Source: Agrobacterium tumefaciens
Lineage (GTDB): Bacteria > Pseudomonadota > Alphaproteobacteria > Rhizobiales > Rhizobiaceae
DNA: 64,000 nt
Assembly (NCBI RefSeq): GCF_017726655.1
Contig: NZ_CP072308.1
Span: 310,001 to 374,000 of the forward strand
Direction: 5' to 3'
Part shown: piece by piece, positions 1 through 8,580 of the stretch
How positions within the stretch are numbered: the stretch's first letter is position 1
Layout of the letters: every line of letters begins with the position of its first letter
Position numbers and translations under genes: made by a program
The notes under the pieces: generated by a model
Seen by the model: the letters and a program-made list of their open reading frames with translations, nothing else
Told to the model about the DNA's origin: nothing
Databases searched by the model: none

Positions 1-54
1 CGTGCAATGCCAAGAAGGGTAATACTCCACCTGAGCAGGTGAGCTTGTTCGCTT

Positions 55-366
55 ATGGCTAGCAAACGGAGAGAGAGTGCGGCTTGGCAGCGATTGTACA
101 AGACGTCTCGTTGGCTGCGCTTGAGAGAGGCGCAGCTATCAACCGAGCCTCTCTGCCGTTTTTGCTTGGCAGTCGAAGAGGTTACCGAGGCAACAGTTTG
201 CGATCACGTGGTTCCTCACAAAGGATCGATTGAGTTATTCCACGATCCAGCGAACCTACAATCGCTGTGCACCCAATGCCACGACAGACTAAAGGCTCGC
301 ATCGAGGCCGGCAAAGAGGCTGTCATAGTCGGCGTTGATGGATACCTCGTTGAAGTAGGTGGGTAG
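55..366 (+). CDS. Phage HNH endonuclease
   Basis: This 103-residue protein is a small HNH nuclease of the type that sits next to terminase genes in cos-type phages and helps cut DNA at packaging. It shows a zinc-binding CxxC pair (C34, C37) and a second pair (C72, C75). The HNH residues are D50-H51, N67 and H76, in the segments CDHVVPHKG and NLQSLCTQCHDRLK. Length and position, just upstream of both terminase subunits, match the family. The ATG follows a weak purine-rich stretch (caggtgag). Role in packaging is inferred from family knowledge. Confidence 0.9.
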   Translation: MASKRRESAAWQRLYKTSRWLRLREAQLSTEPLCRFCLAVEEVTEATVCDHVVPHKGSIELFHDPANLQSLCTQCHDRLKARIEAGKEAVIVGVDGYLVEVGG

Positions 367-484
367 GGGTGCATCGAGAGTCTGACGACCTCGCGCTTAG
401 GAGCGCCGGGGTAACGCAACGCATATGCAAACACAGATTTTTGCCTAGCGCGTGCGCAAGCGCGCGTGCGCGAAGGGATTCCGC
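367..484. other. Gap before terminase with GC-rich direct repeat; possible cos region
   Basis: This short gap between the HNH and terminase genes holds the 10-base direct repeat gcgcgtgcgc at 448-457 and 462-471, which can also fold on itself. In phages with an HNH gene beside the terminase, the cohesive-end site often lies here. The cos assignment is only inference from position. Confidence 0.3.
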
Positions 485-940
485 ATGTCTGAGAAGAAAA
501 GCCGTGTCGACAGCGTAGATGAGGCCATAAGGATTGCCTCGGCGGCCTCTGAGGAGATCCAGTTTCCCGAAAACGTGCCGCTCGACGACGGCGATGTCCC
601 ATTTTTCAAGAACGTCATTGCCGAATACGCCCGCGCCGATTGGTCGGCGCACCAGCTTGAGATTGCCGCGATGCTTGCCCGCACGATGGCCGACCTTGTG
701 AGGGAGCAAGACCTGCTTCGCACCGAGGGTTCGGTCGCCGTTACCGAAAAAGGCACGCCGGTCGCTAATCCACGCAAGTCGGTCGTCCAGATGCACGCGT
801 CCTCGATCCTTTCGTTCCGCCGGTCGCTGGCGCTGCATGCACGCGCCGTACAGGGCGAGGCGAGGGATGCAGCCAAGAGGCGCGACCAGGCCAAGGAGAT
901 TGAGGCGGGTGCGAGCGTGGACGACGAACTCCTAGCCTGA
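485..940 (+). CDS. Terminase small subunit
   Basis: The 151-residue product is predicted to recognise the packaging site and recruit the large terminase. It is rich in helix and has the pattern of the P27-type small terminase family, with a middle segment that names two alternative states of the DNA-binding helix region (TEGSVAVTEKGTPVANP) followed by a helical tail. The ATG at 485 is chosen because an aaggg motif lies about ten bases upstream; an in-frame ATG at 452 would add an arginine-rich 11-residue extension without a good ribosome site. It is immediately upstream of the large subunit. Family assignment is by pattern and position. Confidence 0.8.
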   Translation: MSEKKSRVDSVDEAIRIASAASEEIQFPENVPLDDGDVPFFKNVIAEYARADWSAHQLEIAAMLARTMADLVREQDLLRTEGSVAVTEKGTPVANPRKSVVQMHASSILSFRRSLALHARAVQGEARDAAKRRDQAKEIEAGASVDDELLA

Positions 941-952
941 TTGAGGTTGTGA

Positions 953-2596
953 ATGCTTTCTGAGGCCGTGGTCGGCGCCATCAAGTGCGGCCCGATCCCG
1001 GTTCTGCGCGACTGGCGCGGACTACCGACGTCGGAGCTCACCCGCGGCGAGAAGATGTGCCGATTCATTGAGGAATACTTGGTCGTGCCAGAGGGCGCGC
1101 TCGTCGGGCAGCCGATCAGGCTGCTGGACTTCCAGGTGTCCTTCATTCTGTCGGTCTATGACAACCCGAACGGCACGTCGCGAGCGTATTTGTCGATCGC
1201 ACGTAAGAACTCCAAGACGGCCACCATCGCCTGTCTGCTGCTCGGCCATGTTATTGGCCCTGAGGCGTTTCCGAACAGCCGCATCATGTCTGGCGCGCGT
1301 TCGCGCGACCAGGCGGCGGAAGTCTTCAACTACGCCAGCAAGATGCTAATGATGTCGCCGCGCCTGAAAGGGCTGTATCGCATCGTCCCGTCCGGCAAGA
1401 TGATTGTCGGCCTGCGCAAGAACGTCGTTTATCGCGCCAGCTCGGCGGAAGCCAAGAGTGCGCACGGTGGTTCGCCACTGGTCGCCATCCTCGATGAGGT
1501 CGGCCAGATCAAAGGCCCGCACGACGACTTCGTCGAAGCGATCGTGACGTCGCAGGGCGCGTACGGCGACAAGGCGATGATCTTCGCCATCTCGACGCAG
1601 GCAGCGACTGACGGCGATCTTTTTTCGCGATGGCTGGACGATGCCGAGACATCAAAAGCACCACGAACGGTTTCGCACCTCTATACAGCTCCGGCTGATT
1701 GCGACGTCCTCGACGAGGAAGCGTGGAAGGCGGCAAACCCTGCGCTTGGCAAGTTCAAGTCCGTTTCATCGGTTCGCGACGACGCGCAGCGCGCGGCACG
1801 TATGCCGACCGAAGAGGCCAGTTTTCGCTGGCTCCATCTCAACCAAAGGATCGATGCCAATGCTCCGTTTGTGTCGCCGGCTATTTGGCGAGCGTGCAAC
1901 GCTCGAGTTGTGGACTTTGATGGTCTCCCTGTCTTTGGCGGGCTCGACCTTTCTGAGGTAAGCGACTTAACTGCTCTGGTGCTGATGGCGCCGAAAGAGC
2001 AGGGCGGAAAGACCACCTGGCAAGTGAAGCCGACGTTCTGGCTGCCCGGCGACGGGATACGGGCGAAGGCAAAGGCCGACCGTGTGCCTTACGATGTCTG
2101 GCACAAGGATGGCCATGTCGAAGCCGCCCCAGGTAGAACCGTCGACTACGAGTTCGTTGCGCATTACCTGCGCGACCGGTTCGAAGAGATGGATATCCGC
2201 AAGATCGCGTTCGACCGGTGGAATTTCAGGCACCTGAAGCCATGGCTGCAGAAGGCAGGCTTCACTGACGATCAGCTAGAAGGTGACGACGCTGTTTTCC
2301 AGCCATTCGGGCAGGGCTTCCAGTCGATGTCTCCCGCTCTCCGTGAGCTAGAAAGCATCATCCTGAACGGCAATCTCGCCCACGGCGACCACCCGGTTCT
2401 GACGATGTGCATGATGAATGCAACCGTCAAGGCGGATCCCGCCGGCAATAGAAAGCTCGTCAAACATAACCGCGAACGCCGCATCGACGGCGCAGTCGCC
2501 TTGGCAATGGCAACGGCGATGGCTGGAACCTACGAGGGCGGCGATAGCGGCAACCTTGACGACTTCGTCAACAATATCATTTCTGTCACCTGGTGA
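953..2596 (+). CDS. Terminase large subunit
   Basis: This 547-residue protein is the ATP-driven DNA packaging motor with a headful or cos nuclease. The ATPase half has a variant Walker A (SIARKNSKT, residues 81-89) and a Walker B with catalytic glutamate (VAILDEVG, D181-E182), then a coupling motif (ISTQ, about 213). The nuclease half begins near residue 325 with an acidic strand (GGLDLSEVSDLTAL, D332), and another acidic segment follows near residues 415-425 (IRKIAFDRWN). Length fits the phage terminase (YmfN/HK97-like) family. GAGG at 942-945 supports the ATG at 953. It works with the small subunit upstream and the portal downstream. Confidence 0.95.
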   Translation: MLSEAVVGAIKCGPIPVLRDWRGLPTSELTRGEKMCRFIEEYLVVPEGALVGQPIRLLDFQVSFILSVYDNPNGTSRAYLSIARKNSKTATIACLLLGHVIGPEAFPNSRIMSGARSRDQAAEVFNYASKMLMMSPRLKGLYRIVPSGKMIVGLRKNVVYRASSAEAKSAHGGSPLVAILDEVGQIKGPHDDFVEAIVTSQGAYGDKAMIFAISTQAATDGDLFSRWLDDAETSKAPRTVSHLYTAPADCDVLDEEAWKAANPALGKFKSVSSVRDDAQRAARMPTEEASFRWLHLNQRIDANAPFVSPAIWRACNARVVDFDGLPVFGGLDLSEVSDLTALVLMAPKEQGGKTTWQVKPTFWLPGDGIRAKAKADRVPYDVWHKDGHVEAAPGRTVDYEFVAHYLRDRFEEMDIRKIAFDRWNFRHLKPWLQKAGFTDDQLEGDDAVFQPFGQGFQSMSPALRELESIILNGNLAHGDHPVLTMCMMNATVKADPAGNRKLVKHNRERRIDGAVALAMATAMAGTYEGGDSGNLDDFVNNIISVTW

Positions 2597-2620
2597 CGGG
2601 CAACCTAGTGGTGAGGCCTG

Positions 2621-3850
2621 ATGGGCTTTTTTGAGAGATGGGTCGGAAGGCCTATCAAGCTCACCGACGGCGAGTTTTGGCGAGGCTTCTTTGGCCTCGG
2701 CACCACGTCCGGGGAGACGGTCACAATTGAGAGTGCCCTGTCGCTTGATGCGGTTTGGGCATGCGTCAACCTCGTGCAGAACGCGGCCGGCACGCTTCCT
2801 TGCATCGTTTACGGCGAGGACGGCGTGACGGTCGATAAGAACGCTCCGCTTTACGAGCTTCTGCACGACATGCCGAACATGGACGACACGGCGCCAGAGT
2901 TCTGGTCGATGGCAGCGATGTGCCTGCTACTCGACGGCAACTTCTTCGCGGAAAAGAAGATGAACGGCGAGCGCCTCGTTGCGCTCAATCCTCTTCACCC
3001 TCTGAGCGTCGATGTGTGCCGGTCGAAAGACGGTCGGAATACGCGCTACTACGAGGTGACGGAAGACGGCAAAAAGCGCCGAGTCTCCGAAGGCAAGATG
3101 TTTCACGTCCGCGGCGTCCGGCTGCCTGGCTGTGACCGAGGCATGTCGCCAATCGGTGTTGTGCGCAATACCGTCGGTAGTGCATTGGCAGGCGAGAAAG
3201 TCGCTGGCCGGATGTTCAAGAACGGCCTGCTTTCTTCGCTCATTGTCAGCTCGGATCAGATCCTGAAGCCTGAGCAGCGCAAGCAGATCGCCGACACACT
3301 GACGCAGTTCGCCGGCGCCGAGAAGGCTGGCGGGGTGACGGTATTGGAAGCCGGCTTCAAGCCGTATCCAATGTCCATCAACCCCAAGGATGCTCAATTC
3401 CTTGAGGCGCGACAATACAGTGTCGAGCAGATCTGCCGCATCTTCGGTGTGCCCCCCGTTATGATCGGGCACGCCGCTAACGGAACCACGACTTGGGGCA
3501 GCGGCATAGAGCAGCTGATCCTCCAATTCACCAAGACCTGCATGCGGCCAATGCTCAAGCGCATCGAAGCGGCAATCTACCGTGACCTGCTGGACGCAAA
3601 GACCAGGAAAACCACGAAGGTGAAGTTCAACATGGAAGAGCTCTTGCGCGGCGACAGCACGGCGCGAGCAGAATTCCTGTCGAAGATGGTCACGAACGGC
3701 ATCTACCTCGTCGATGAGGCTCGCTCTTACGAAGACAAGGCGCCCGTGGACGGCGGCAGCAAGGCCATCGTGAATGGCACGATGACGCGTCTCGATACGC
3801 TCGGCAAGACCGAAACTCCGGCGCCAACGCCAGCAGCGCGCGCTGCATAA
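2621..3850 (+). CDS. Phage portal protein (HK97 family)
   Basis: The 409-residue product forms the dodecameric ring at one capsid vertex through which DNA enters and leaves. Family hallmarks seen here are an opening region with the SALSLDAVWACVNLV segment, the central FHVRGV element, and QICRIFGVPPVMIGH around residue 275-290, which is highly typical of HK97-type portals. The C-terminal 20 residues are alanine- and proline-rich and probably disordered. A gtgagg motif precedes the ATG. It lies between terminase and protease as expected. Confidence 0.95.
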   Translation: MGFFERWVGRPIKLTDGEFWRGFFGLGTTSGETVTIESALSLDAVWACVNLVQNAAGTLPCIVYGEDGVTVDKNAPLYELLHDMPNMDDTAPEFWSMAAMCLLLDGNFFAEKKMNGERLVALNPLHPLSVDVCRSKDGRNTRYYEVTEDGKKRRVSEGKMFHVRGVRLPGCDRGMSPIGVVRNTVGSALAGEKVAGRMFKNGLLSSLIVSSDQILKPEQRKQIADTLTQFAGAEKAGGVTVLEAGFKPYPMSINPKDAQFLEARQYSVEQICRIFGVPPVMIGHAANGTTTWGSGIEQLILQFTKTCMRPMLKRIEAAIYRDLLDAKTRKTTKVKFNMEELLRGDSTARAEFLSKMVTNGIYLVDEARSYEDKAPVDGGSKAIVNGTMTRLDTLGKTETPAPTPAARAA

Positions 3851-3859
3851 GGGAAAATC

Positions 3860-4978
3860 ATGAAGTTTGAACACCTGATTTCGGCCTTTTTGGCCGAACC
3901 TTGGGCTATTCAGCGCGAAAAACTGGGCGTTTTGGCTGATGTTTTGGTGGCGCGGGCCGAAGGTGAGAAACTGTTTTCGTCCGAATTCGCGTCATCGATC
4001 GACGATGCCCGCGCCAAGGAAATCGCGGAAACCAGCGGCAGCGTCGCCGTAATCCCGGTTTATGGGGTTCTGGCCGATAAAATGGACCTGTTTTCCGCGA
4101 TGAGCGGCGGCACTTCCTATGCCGGTATCAAGAAAGCACTGCACAAGGCGCTTTCGAACGAAGATATCAAGGCTGTCCTGCTCGACATCGACAGCCCTGG
4201 CGGCACGGTGCCAGGCACAGACGAGCTTGCGACCGAAATTCGCAAGCTGCGCGGCGGCGAAAAGCCGATCATCGCGCAGGTCAACAGCCTTGCGGCAAGC
4301 GCTGCTTACTGGATCGCGGCTTCGACTGACGAAATTGTCGTCACGCCTTCCGGTCGCGCCGGTTCGATCGGCGTTTACACGGCGCACGATGACATGTCTG
4401 CTGCCCTTGAAAAGCGCGGCATCAAACGCACGTACATTTCGGCTGGAAAGCACAAGGTTGAGGGCAACGAGACCGAACCCATGAGTAAGGACACGCTAGC
4501 CCATGTCCAGGATGGCGTGAACCGGTCCTACAATCGCTTCGTCGCGTCCGTTGCCGAGGGGCGCGGCGTGACCGTCAGCAAGGTTGAGGACAACTACGGT
4601 CAGGGCCGCGTGTTCTACGCAGAAGCTCTAATGGACCGCGGCATGGTCGACCGCATTGCGACGCTAGACGAGACCTTGGCCCGCTACGGCGCCGACGTTG
4701 AGCCTGCGCCGGTGAGGCGCATTAAAGCTGCCAACACCGCAAAGGCTGATGCCGCACAAACGCTGGTCGAGAAGATGTCCGCCGGCGAACAAATCACAAA
4801 ACGCGAGTTCGAAAACGGCATCAGGGGACTGATGGGGTTGTCGGGCTCTGAGGCAGAGCGGGCCGCTCGGCTCTACCTCAAGGATGGTCAGGGGGCTCCT
4901 GACGTCGAGACGGATGCTGCTGCTTTGGCAGCCATTGACCGGCTTATCGCCGAAGCAAAATCACCACTCATTCGATAG
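3860..4978 (+). CDS. S49-family capsid maturation protease
   Basis: This 372-residue protein belongs to the SppA/ClpP-fold S49 peptidases that process phage procapsids. The fold signature LLDIDSPGGTVPGTDELA lies at 107-124. The likely nucleophile is S147 in NSLAASAAYW, and a candidate general-base lysine sits in SAGKHK (residues 194-199). The last 80 or so residues are a charged tail that could act as a scaffold or delta domain. It directly precedes the capsid gene and probably trims it. No separate scaffold gene is seen between protease and capsid. Confidence 0.92.
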   Translation: MKFEHLISAFLAEPWAIQREKLGVLADVLVARAEGEKLFSSEFASSIDDARAKEIAETSGSVAVIPVYGVLADKMDLFSAMSGGTSYAGIKKALHKALSNEDIKAVLLDIDSPGGTVPGTDELATEIRKLRGGEKPIIAQVNSLAASAAYWIAASTDEIVVTPSGRAGSIGVYTAHDDMSAALEKRGIKRTYISAGKHKVEGNETEPMSKDTLAHVQDGVNRSYNRFVASVAEGRGVTVSKVEDNYGQGRVFYAEALMDRGMVDRIATLDETLARYGADVEPAPVRRIKAANTAKADAAQTLVEKMSAGEQITKREFENGIRGLMGLSGSEAERAARLYLKDGQGAPDVETDAAALAAIDRLIAEAKSPLIR

Positions 4979-4987
4979 GAGCCTTTC

Positions 4988-6190
4988 ATGGCCGAACTAG
5001 CAGAAAAAATTGGCGAACTTGGCGCCTCCCTCGCATCCATCAAGGAGCAGGTCGGCAACCTCGCTACCGACTTCACTTCGAAGCTTGCCGCCAACGGCGA
5101 AGTATCCGCAGAGCTGAAGGAAAAGACCGACAAGGCGCTTTCTGAACTCGGCGACGTCACGACCCGCCTTTCCGATATGGAGAAGCGTGCAGCTCGAGAG
5201 AAAGAAAGCGGCGAGAACGAACTGAAGTCTCTTGGCGACATGGTCATCGACTCAGCCGACTACAAGGCTGGCATGCTGACTGGAGCTTCTCGTGGTTCTA
5301 TCCGCGTTAAGGCTGACCGCGCCGCGATCACCTCCGCCAATACCACTGTCGGCGCTGGTCGTTCACAGGGTACTTCCCTGGTTCCAGGCGCCCGCGTTCC
5401 CGGTATCTTTGGTCTCCCTGAGCGCACGCTCACTATTCGCGACCTCGTTCTTCCTGGCACGACCACTTCCAGCTCAGTGGAGTACGTCAAGGAAACAGGC
5501 TTCACGAATAATGCTGCACCAGTCGCTGAAGGGACTCAGAAGCCTTACTCGGATCTGACGTTTGACATGACTTCAGCGCCTGTTCGTACCATTCCGCACC
5601 TCTTCAAGGCCTCCCGCCAGATCCTGGACGACGCGCCTGCGCTTCGTTCCTACATCGACGGCCGCGCTCGTTACGGTCTTCGCTTCGCCGAGGAAAACCA
5701 GCTTCTGAACGGCTCCGGCACTGGCCAAAATCTCCATGGACTTGTTCCGCAGGCTACTGCGTTCAACCCTGCATTCTCTGTCGCCGATGAAACTGGAATT
5801 GACCGTCTGCGACTGGCCATTCTGCAGGTCGTTCTTGCCGAATACCCTGCAACTGCATTCGTTCTGAACCCGATCGACTGGACCAAGATTGAACTGACCA
5901 AGGATGCCGGCGGAAACTATATCATCGGCAATCCACAGGGTTCACTCACTCCAACGCTCTGGAATCTGCCGGTCGTTTCGACGCAGGCCATGGCTGCAGG
6001 CGAGTTCCTCACTGGCGCATTCAGCTTCGCGGCTCAGATCTACGACCGCATGGAAATCGAAGTGCTGCTTTCCAGCGAGAACGTCGACGACTTCGAGAAG
6101 AACATGTTCACGATCCGCGCTGAAGAGCGCCTGGCGTTCGCAGTCTATCGCCCTGAGTCCTTTGTGACTGGCGATGTCGAAGGCGCCTGA
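4988..6190 (+). CDS. Major capsid protein (HK97 fold)
   Basis: The 400-residue product has the HK97-type layout: a charged coiled-coil delta domain of about 75-80 residues, then the shell domain. Recognisable shell segments include VPGIFGLPERTLTIRDLV, SVEYVKETGF (N-arm and E-loop) and the YGLRFAEENQLLNGSGTG helix region near 225-245, with the late RAEERLAFAVYRPESFV strand close to the C terminus. The delta domain would be removed by the S49 protease upstream. A taggag motif sits just before the ATG. A short stable hairpin follows the stop. Confidence 0.95.
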   Translation: MAELAEKIGELGASLASIKEQVGNLATDFTSKLAANGEVSAELKEKTDKALSELGDVTTRLSDMEKRAAREKESGENELKSLGDMVIDSADYKAGMLTGASRGSIRVKADRAAITSANTTVGAGRSQGTSLVPGARVPGIFGLPERTLTIRDLVLPGTTTSSSVEYVKETGFTNNAAPVAEGTQKPYSDLTFDMTSAPVRTIPHLFKASRQILDDAPALRSYIDGRARYGLRFAEENQLLNGSGTGQNLHGLVPQATAFNPAFSVADETGIDRLRLAILQVVLAEYPATAFVLNPIDWTKIELTKDAGGNYIIGNPQGSLTPTLWNLPVVSTQAMAAGEFLTGAFSFAAQIYDRMEIEVLLSSENVDDFEKNMFTIRAEERLAFAVYRPESFVTGDVEGA

Positions 6191-6199
6191 TTGAACTAC

Positions 6200-6223
6200 G
6201 GGGAGCTTCGGCTCCCCTTTCCT
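6200..6223 (+). terminator. UUCG-loop hairpin after the capsid gene
   Basis: Seven perfect base pairs (ggggagc with gctcccc) close a ttcg tetraloop at 6200-6217, followed by tttcctt. It looks like a partial intrinsic terminator or an mRNA-stabilising hairpin that would leave capsid mRNA more abundant than downstream connector mRNA. Confidence 0.6.
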
Positions 6224-6235
6224 TAGGGAGACAAC

Positions 6236-6496
6236 ATGACCGATTTTCTGGAAGTGAAGGCCAAGCGCACGTTCGCGGTTGGCAAGGAACTGAAGACCAA
6301 AAAGAGTGATCCATTCAAGGTCGAGGCAGGCGAGGCGAAGCAGCTTGAGGCGCAGGGGCTTGTCGACATCGTGGGCGAGGCAAAGGCAGCCGTTGAAGAC
6401 GACGCCGCGGATGAGGCCGATGACAAGCCGGTGATCTCCTCTGCTCGCTCGACGAAGAAGAAGGACAAACCCGATGCTGTCAACGAAGGTTCGTAA
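6236..6496 (+). CDS. Small acidic phage head protein, unknown function
   Basis: This 86-residue protein is strongly charged, with an N-terminal stretch typical of small head-associated proteins (FLEVKAKRTFAVGKEL) and an acidic then lysine-rich tail. It sits directly after the capsid gene with a good agggaga ribosome site. Position suggests a head decoration or head-completion role, but no family could be named with confidence. Its end overlaps the next gene by 23 bases. Confidence 0.7.
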   Translation: MTDFLEVKAKRTFAVGKELKTKKSDPFKVEAGEAKQLEAQGLVDIVGEAKAAVEDDAADEADDKPVISSARSTKKKDKPDAVNEGS

Positions 6497-6815
6497 GCGC
6501 AGGGTCGCGTCCTATATCGGCGCCGGTATCGTCAACGGTATCGGCTCGCCGGTGAAGTCTGTTGCACCTGCCATCACGGGCACGGCGCAGGTCGGCCAGA
6601 CGCTAACGGCGACAACCGGCACGTGGTCCGGCTCGCCGACTTACGCCCGCCAGTGGTTTGCTGCTGGCGTCGCGATTTCTGGCGCTACGGCCGCGACTTA
6701 CGTTCCCGTTGTGGGTGACGTTGGTAAGGCCATCACCGTCCGCGTCACGGCCACGAATGACAAGGGCAGCGTGTCAGTCACAAGCGCACCGACTGCCGCA
6801 GTTGTGGCGGCCTGA
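6474..6815 (+). CDS. Ig-like domain protein, probable capsid decoration
   Basis: The 113-residue product carries one bacterial Ig-like domain (about residues 25-113). Its pattern of alternating strands includes ITGTAQVGQTLTATTGTWSG, then ARQWFAAGVAISGATAATY and ITVRVTATNDKGS, which is the common form used on phage surfaces. Such domains often decorate heads or tails and may bind cell surfaces weakly. The ATG lies inside the previous gene with an aagga motif upstream. Decoration is inference from its place beside the capsid. Confidence 0.75.
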   Translation: MLSTKVRKRRVASYIGAGIVNGIGSPVKSVAPAITGTAQVGQTLTATTGTWSGSPTYARQWFAAGVAISGATAATYVPVVGDVGKAITVRVTATNDKGSVSVTSAPTAAVVAA

Positions 6816-6816
6816 T

Positions 6817-7164
6817 ATGGCGATCGTCGATCTGGAAACCGTAAAGAAGCATCTCCGTGTCTTTCATGAAGATGAAGATACGGAGATCGGCTTTTATCGC
6901 GACGCAGCCGAAAGCATTGTTATGCAGCATCTTGATCGTGAAGTAGTAGCTGCCGGCGAAACGCCTACGGCTGCCGACGGCATTGCGGCGACGCCCGCTA
7001 TCGTTTCGGCGATCCTTCTCGTGACCGGTGACCTCTACGAGGTGCGCGAGCCGGACCAGAAGACAACTGGCGATGCAGTGCTTCCGCGCGCAGTGCGGAT
7101 GCTTTTGGCACCGTGGCGTGTCTGGCGAACAGTGGCAGACGACTATGTGGCTCCGCTTCCTTAA
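6817..7164 (+). CDS. Head-tail connector protein (gp6-like)
   Basis: This 115-residue protein matches the phage gp6/YqbG-like connector family that adds a ring below the portal. The hallmark N-terminal helix pair is MAIVDLETVKKHLRV with the DEDTEIGFYRDAAESIV helix, and the C-terminal part has PRAVRMLLAPWRVWR. The start at 6817 is chosen because it begins right after the previous stop and gives the usual family start; a longer in-frame version from 6658 overlaps the Ig-domain gene. Confidence 0.85.
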   Translation: MAIVDLETVKKHLRVFHEDEDTEIGFYRDAAESIVMQHLDREVVAAGETPTAADGIAATPAIVSAILLVTGDLYEVREPDQKTTGDAVLPRAVRMLLAPWRVWRTVADDYVAPLP

Positions 7165-7330
7165 ACCCTTCGACTGGCGACAGCCGGGTTTCACTATCGC
7201 TTACAAGCCCGGCCTCTACAACGTCACCAGGCAATGCGCCGCGGCTGCGATAGCTGCCAAGGCTGCTGAACCCACCAAGGATCGACCGAATGCCAAAACG
7301 CAAGAGAGCGGGCGCAGGCTCGCTGAGTGA
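7145..7330 (+). CDS. Small phage protein, unknown
   Basis: This 61-residue ORF starts 20 bases before the end of the connector gene and overlaps the next gene. Its first half is aromatic and basic (MWLRFLKPFDWRQPGF) and the second half is alanine- and lysine-rich. Rhizobial phages often have a small gene here, but no function is known to me. Alternative: a non-coding overlap. Confidence 0.5.
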   Translation: MWLRFLKPFDWRQPGFTIAYKPGLYNVTRQCAAAAIAAKAAEPTKDRPNAKTQESGRRLAE

Positions 7331-7646
7331 GCGCATCGGCTTTGAAGCCGAGGTCGAAGGTGATGATGGGTATGGTGGCGTGGTGGTTGGCTTTCAGGAG
7401 CAATTCATAGAGCCAGCCCGCCTTGAACCGCGCGTCGGTTCGGAAACGGTCATAGCCAGTCGCCTTCAGGGCACCCAACCATACACCATGACTGTTCGCA
7501 GCAACGAGCGCACGCGCACCCTCACGCCAGCGTGGCGGGCGCGGAACAAGCGCACCGGCGTGGTCTACGCGATCAAGGCTGCGGTCAACATCGACGAGCG
7601 AAACCAGTGGATCGAACTGCTTGTGGTGCAGGGGGAGGCGGGGTGA
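7290..7646 (+). CDS. Head-tail adaptor (head-closure protein)
   Basis: The 118-residue protein fits the SPP1 gp16-like head closure family that seals the DNA exit below the connector. Typical features are an N-terminal SLSERIGFE segment, the RVGSETVIASRLQGTQPYTMTVR strands and the late WIELLVV strand. It overlaps the small gene before it and its stop codon overlaps the GTG start of the next gene, showing tight translational coupling. Confidence 0.85.
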   Translation: MPKRKRAGAGSLSERIGFEAEVEGDDGYGGVVVGFQEQFIEPARLEPRVGSETVIASRLQGTQPYTMTVRSNERTRTLTPAWRARNKRTGVVYAIKAAVNIDERNQWIELLVVQGEAG

Positions 7647-8137
7647 TCAAGGCAAAAGTCCTAGGGCGCGAAGCGCTGACGAAGAAGCTCAACCAGGTCG
7701 CACCGCTCGCCAACAAGTACGCCGCCGAAGCGAAGCTACAGATCGCTACCGAAGCCGCCGATAAAATTTCTGACCGAGCGCCGATAAGCAACAGCGCAAC
7801 TGCTGGCGACTACGCTGCCTCGATACAGGGCGGCAAGATTTCTGACCGGCCGCGCGCGAAGGCGCTAGTCGGTACAACGGCCAGCAAAGATCCGGATGCG
7901 ACAGGCGTTTTCGCCGCGTGGATCTGGCACTTTTTGGAGTTCGGAACTCGGCCGCATAACGTTGCGAAGGGTGGCGGTACGGTTGCCGGCAAGAAACAGG
8001 CGGCAGGCGCAAAGATGCACCCTGGCACGCGGGCGCAACCGCATATTTTCCCGACATGGCGCGCGTTCAGGGCTAAGGCGAAAAAGCGGATCAACGACGC
8101 TGTCTGGCGAGGCGTGAGGGAGGCCATGAAGAAATAA
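7643..8137 (+). CDS. HK97 gp10-like tail completion protein
   Basis: This 164-residue protein matches the HK97-gp10 family, which acts at the head-tail joint. Supporting segments are the N-terminal IKAKVLGREALTKKLNQV helix, DRAPISNSATAGDY, and the family-typical WHFLEFGTRP followed by HIFPTWRAFRAK. The start is a GTG at 7643 that overlaps the previous stop (GTGA). The longer reading from 7532 is an out-of-frame shadow of the upstream gene. Confidence 0.85.
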   Translation: MIKAKVLGREALTKKLNQVAPLANKYAAEAKLQIATEAADKISDRAPISNSATAGDYAASIQGGKISDRPRAKALVGTTASKDPDATGVFAAWIWHFLEFGTRPHNVAKGGGTVAGKKQAAGAKMHPGTRAQPHIFPTWRAFRAKAKKRINDAVWRGVREAMKK

Positions 8138-8547
8138 TGGCAAGCCCAGATCTAGAATTGCAAGGCGCCATCGTTGCCAGGCTGAAGGCGCGAACCGGTC
8201 TAACCGCTTTGGTCGCCCAGCGGATCTATGACCGACCACCGACCAACGCACCGTTTCCATACGTCGAATACGGCGAAAGCCAAGTCATCAGAGATGATGT
8301 CGACTGTCTGAAATCGAACCTCATCTATGTGAAGATCCACGTTTGGTCGCAATACTCCGGAGGCTTCAAGGAGCTGAAGGAAATCATTCACGAGGTCGTC
8401 GAGGCTCTGGATGAGGCTCCCTTAGTGCTGCCCTCGCATCGATTGATATCGATCACGCGGCAGGACACCCGTCATTTCAAAGACCCGGACGAAGTCACGA
8501 CACACGGTGTCGTCGAATTTGTCGCGCGCGTCGAAACATCGGCCTGA
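8137..8547 (+). CDS. DUF3168 tail terminator-like protein
   Basis: The 136-residue product fits DUF3168, a family linked to tail termination or completion (lambda U-like). Typical segments are the N-terminal LQGAIVARLKA helix, the FPYVEYGE strand, and VKIHVWSQYSGGFKELKEI, with a closing VVEFVARVE strand. Its ATG overlaps the stop codon of the gene before it (TAATG). Confidence 0.85.
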   Translation: MASPDLELQGAIVARLKARTGLTALVAQRIYDRPPTNAPFPYVEYGESQVIRDDVDCLKSNLIYVKIHVWSQYSGGFKELKEIIHEVVEALDEAPLVLPSHRLISITRQDTRHFKDPDEVTTHGVVEFVARVETSA

Positions 8548-8580
8548 CGGCCACCAACCCCTATTTTTTGAGGTTTACAA

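Noticed and set aside
2927..3874. A 315-codon open frame on the - strand across the portal gene
   Set aside because: Antisense shadow of the portal gene in the late operon.
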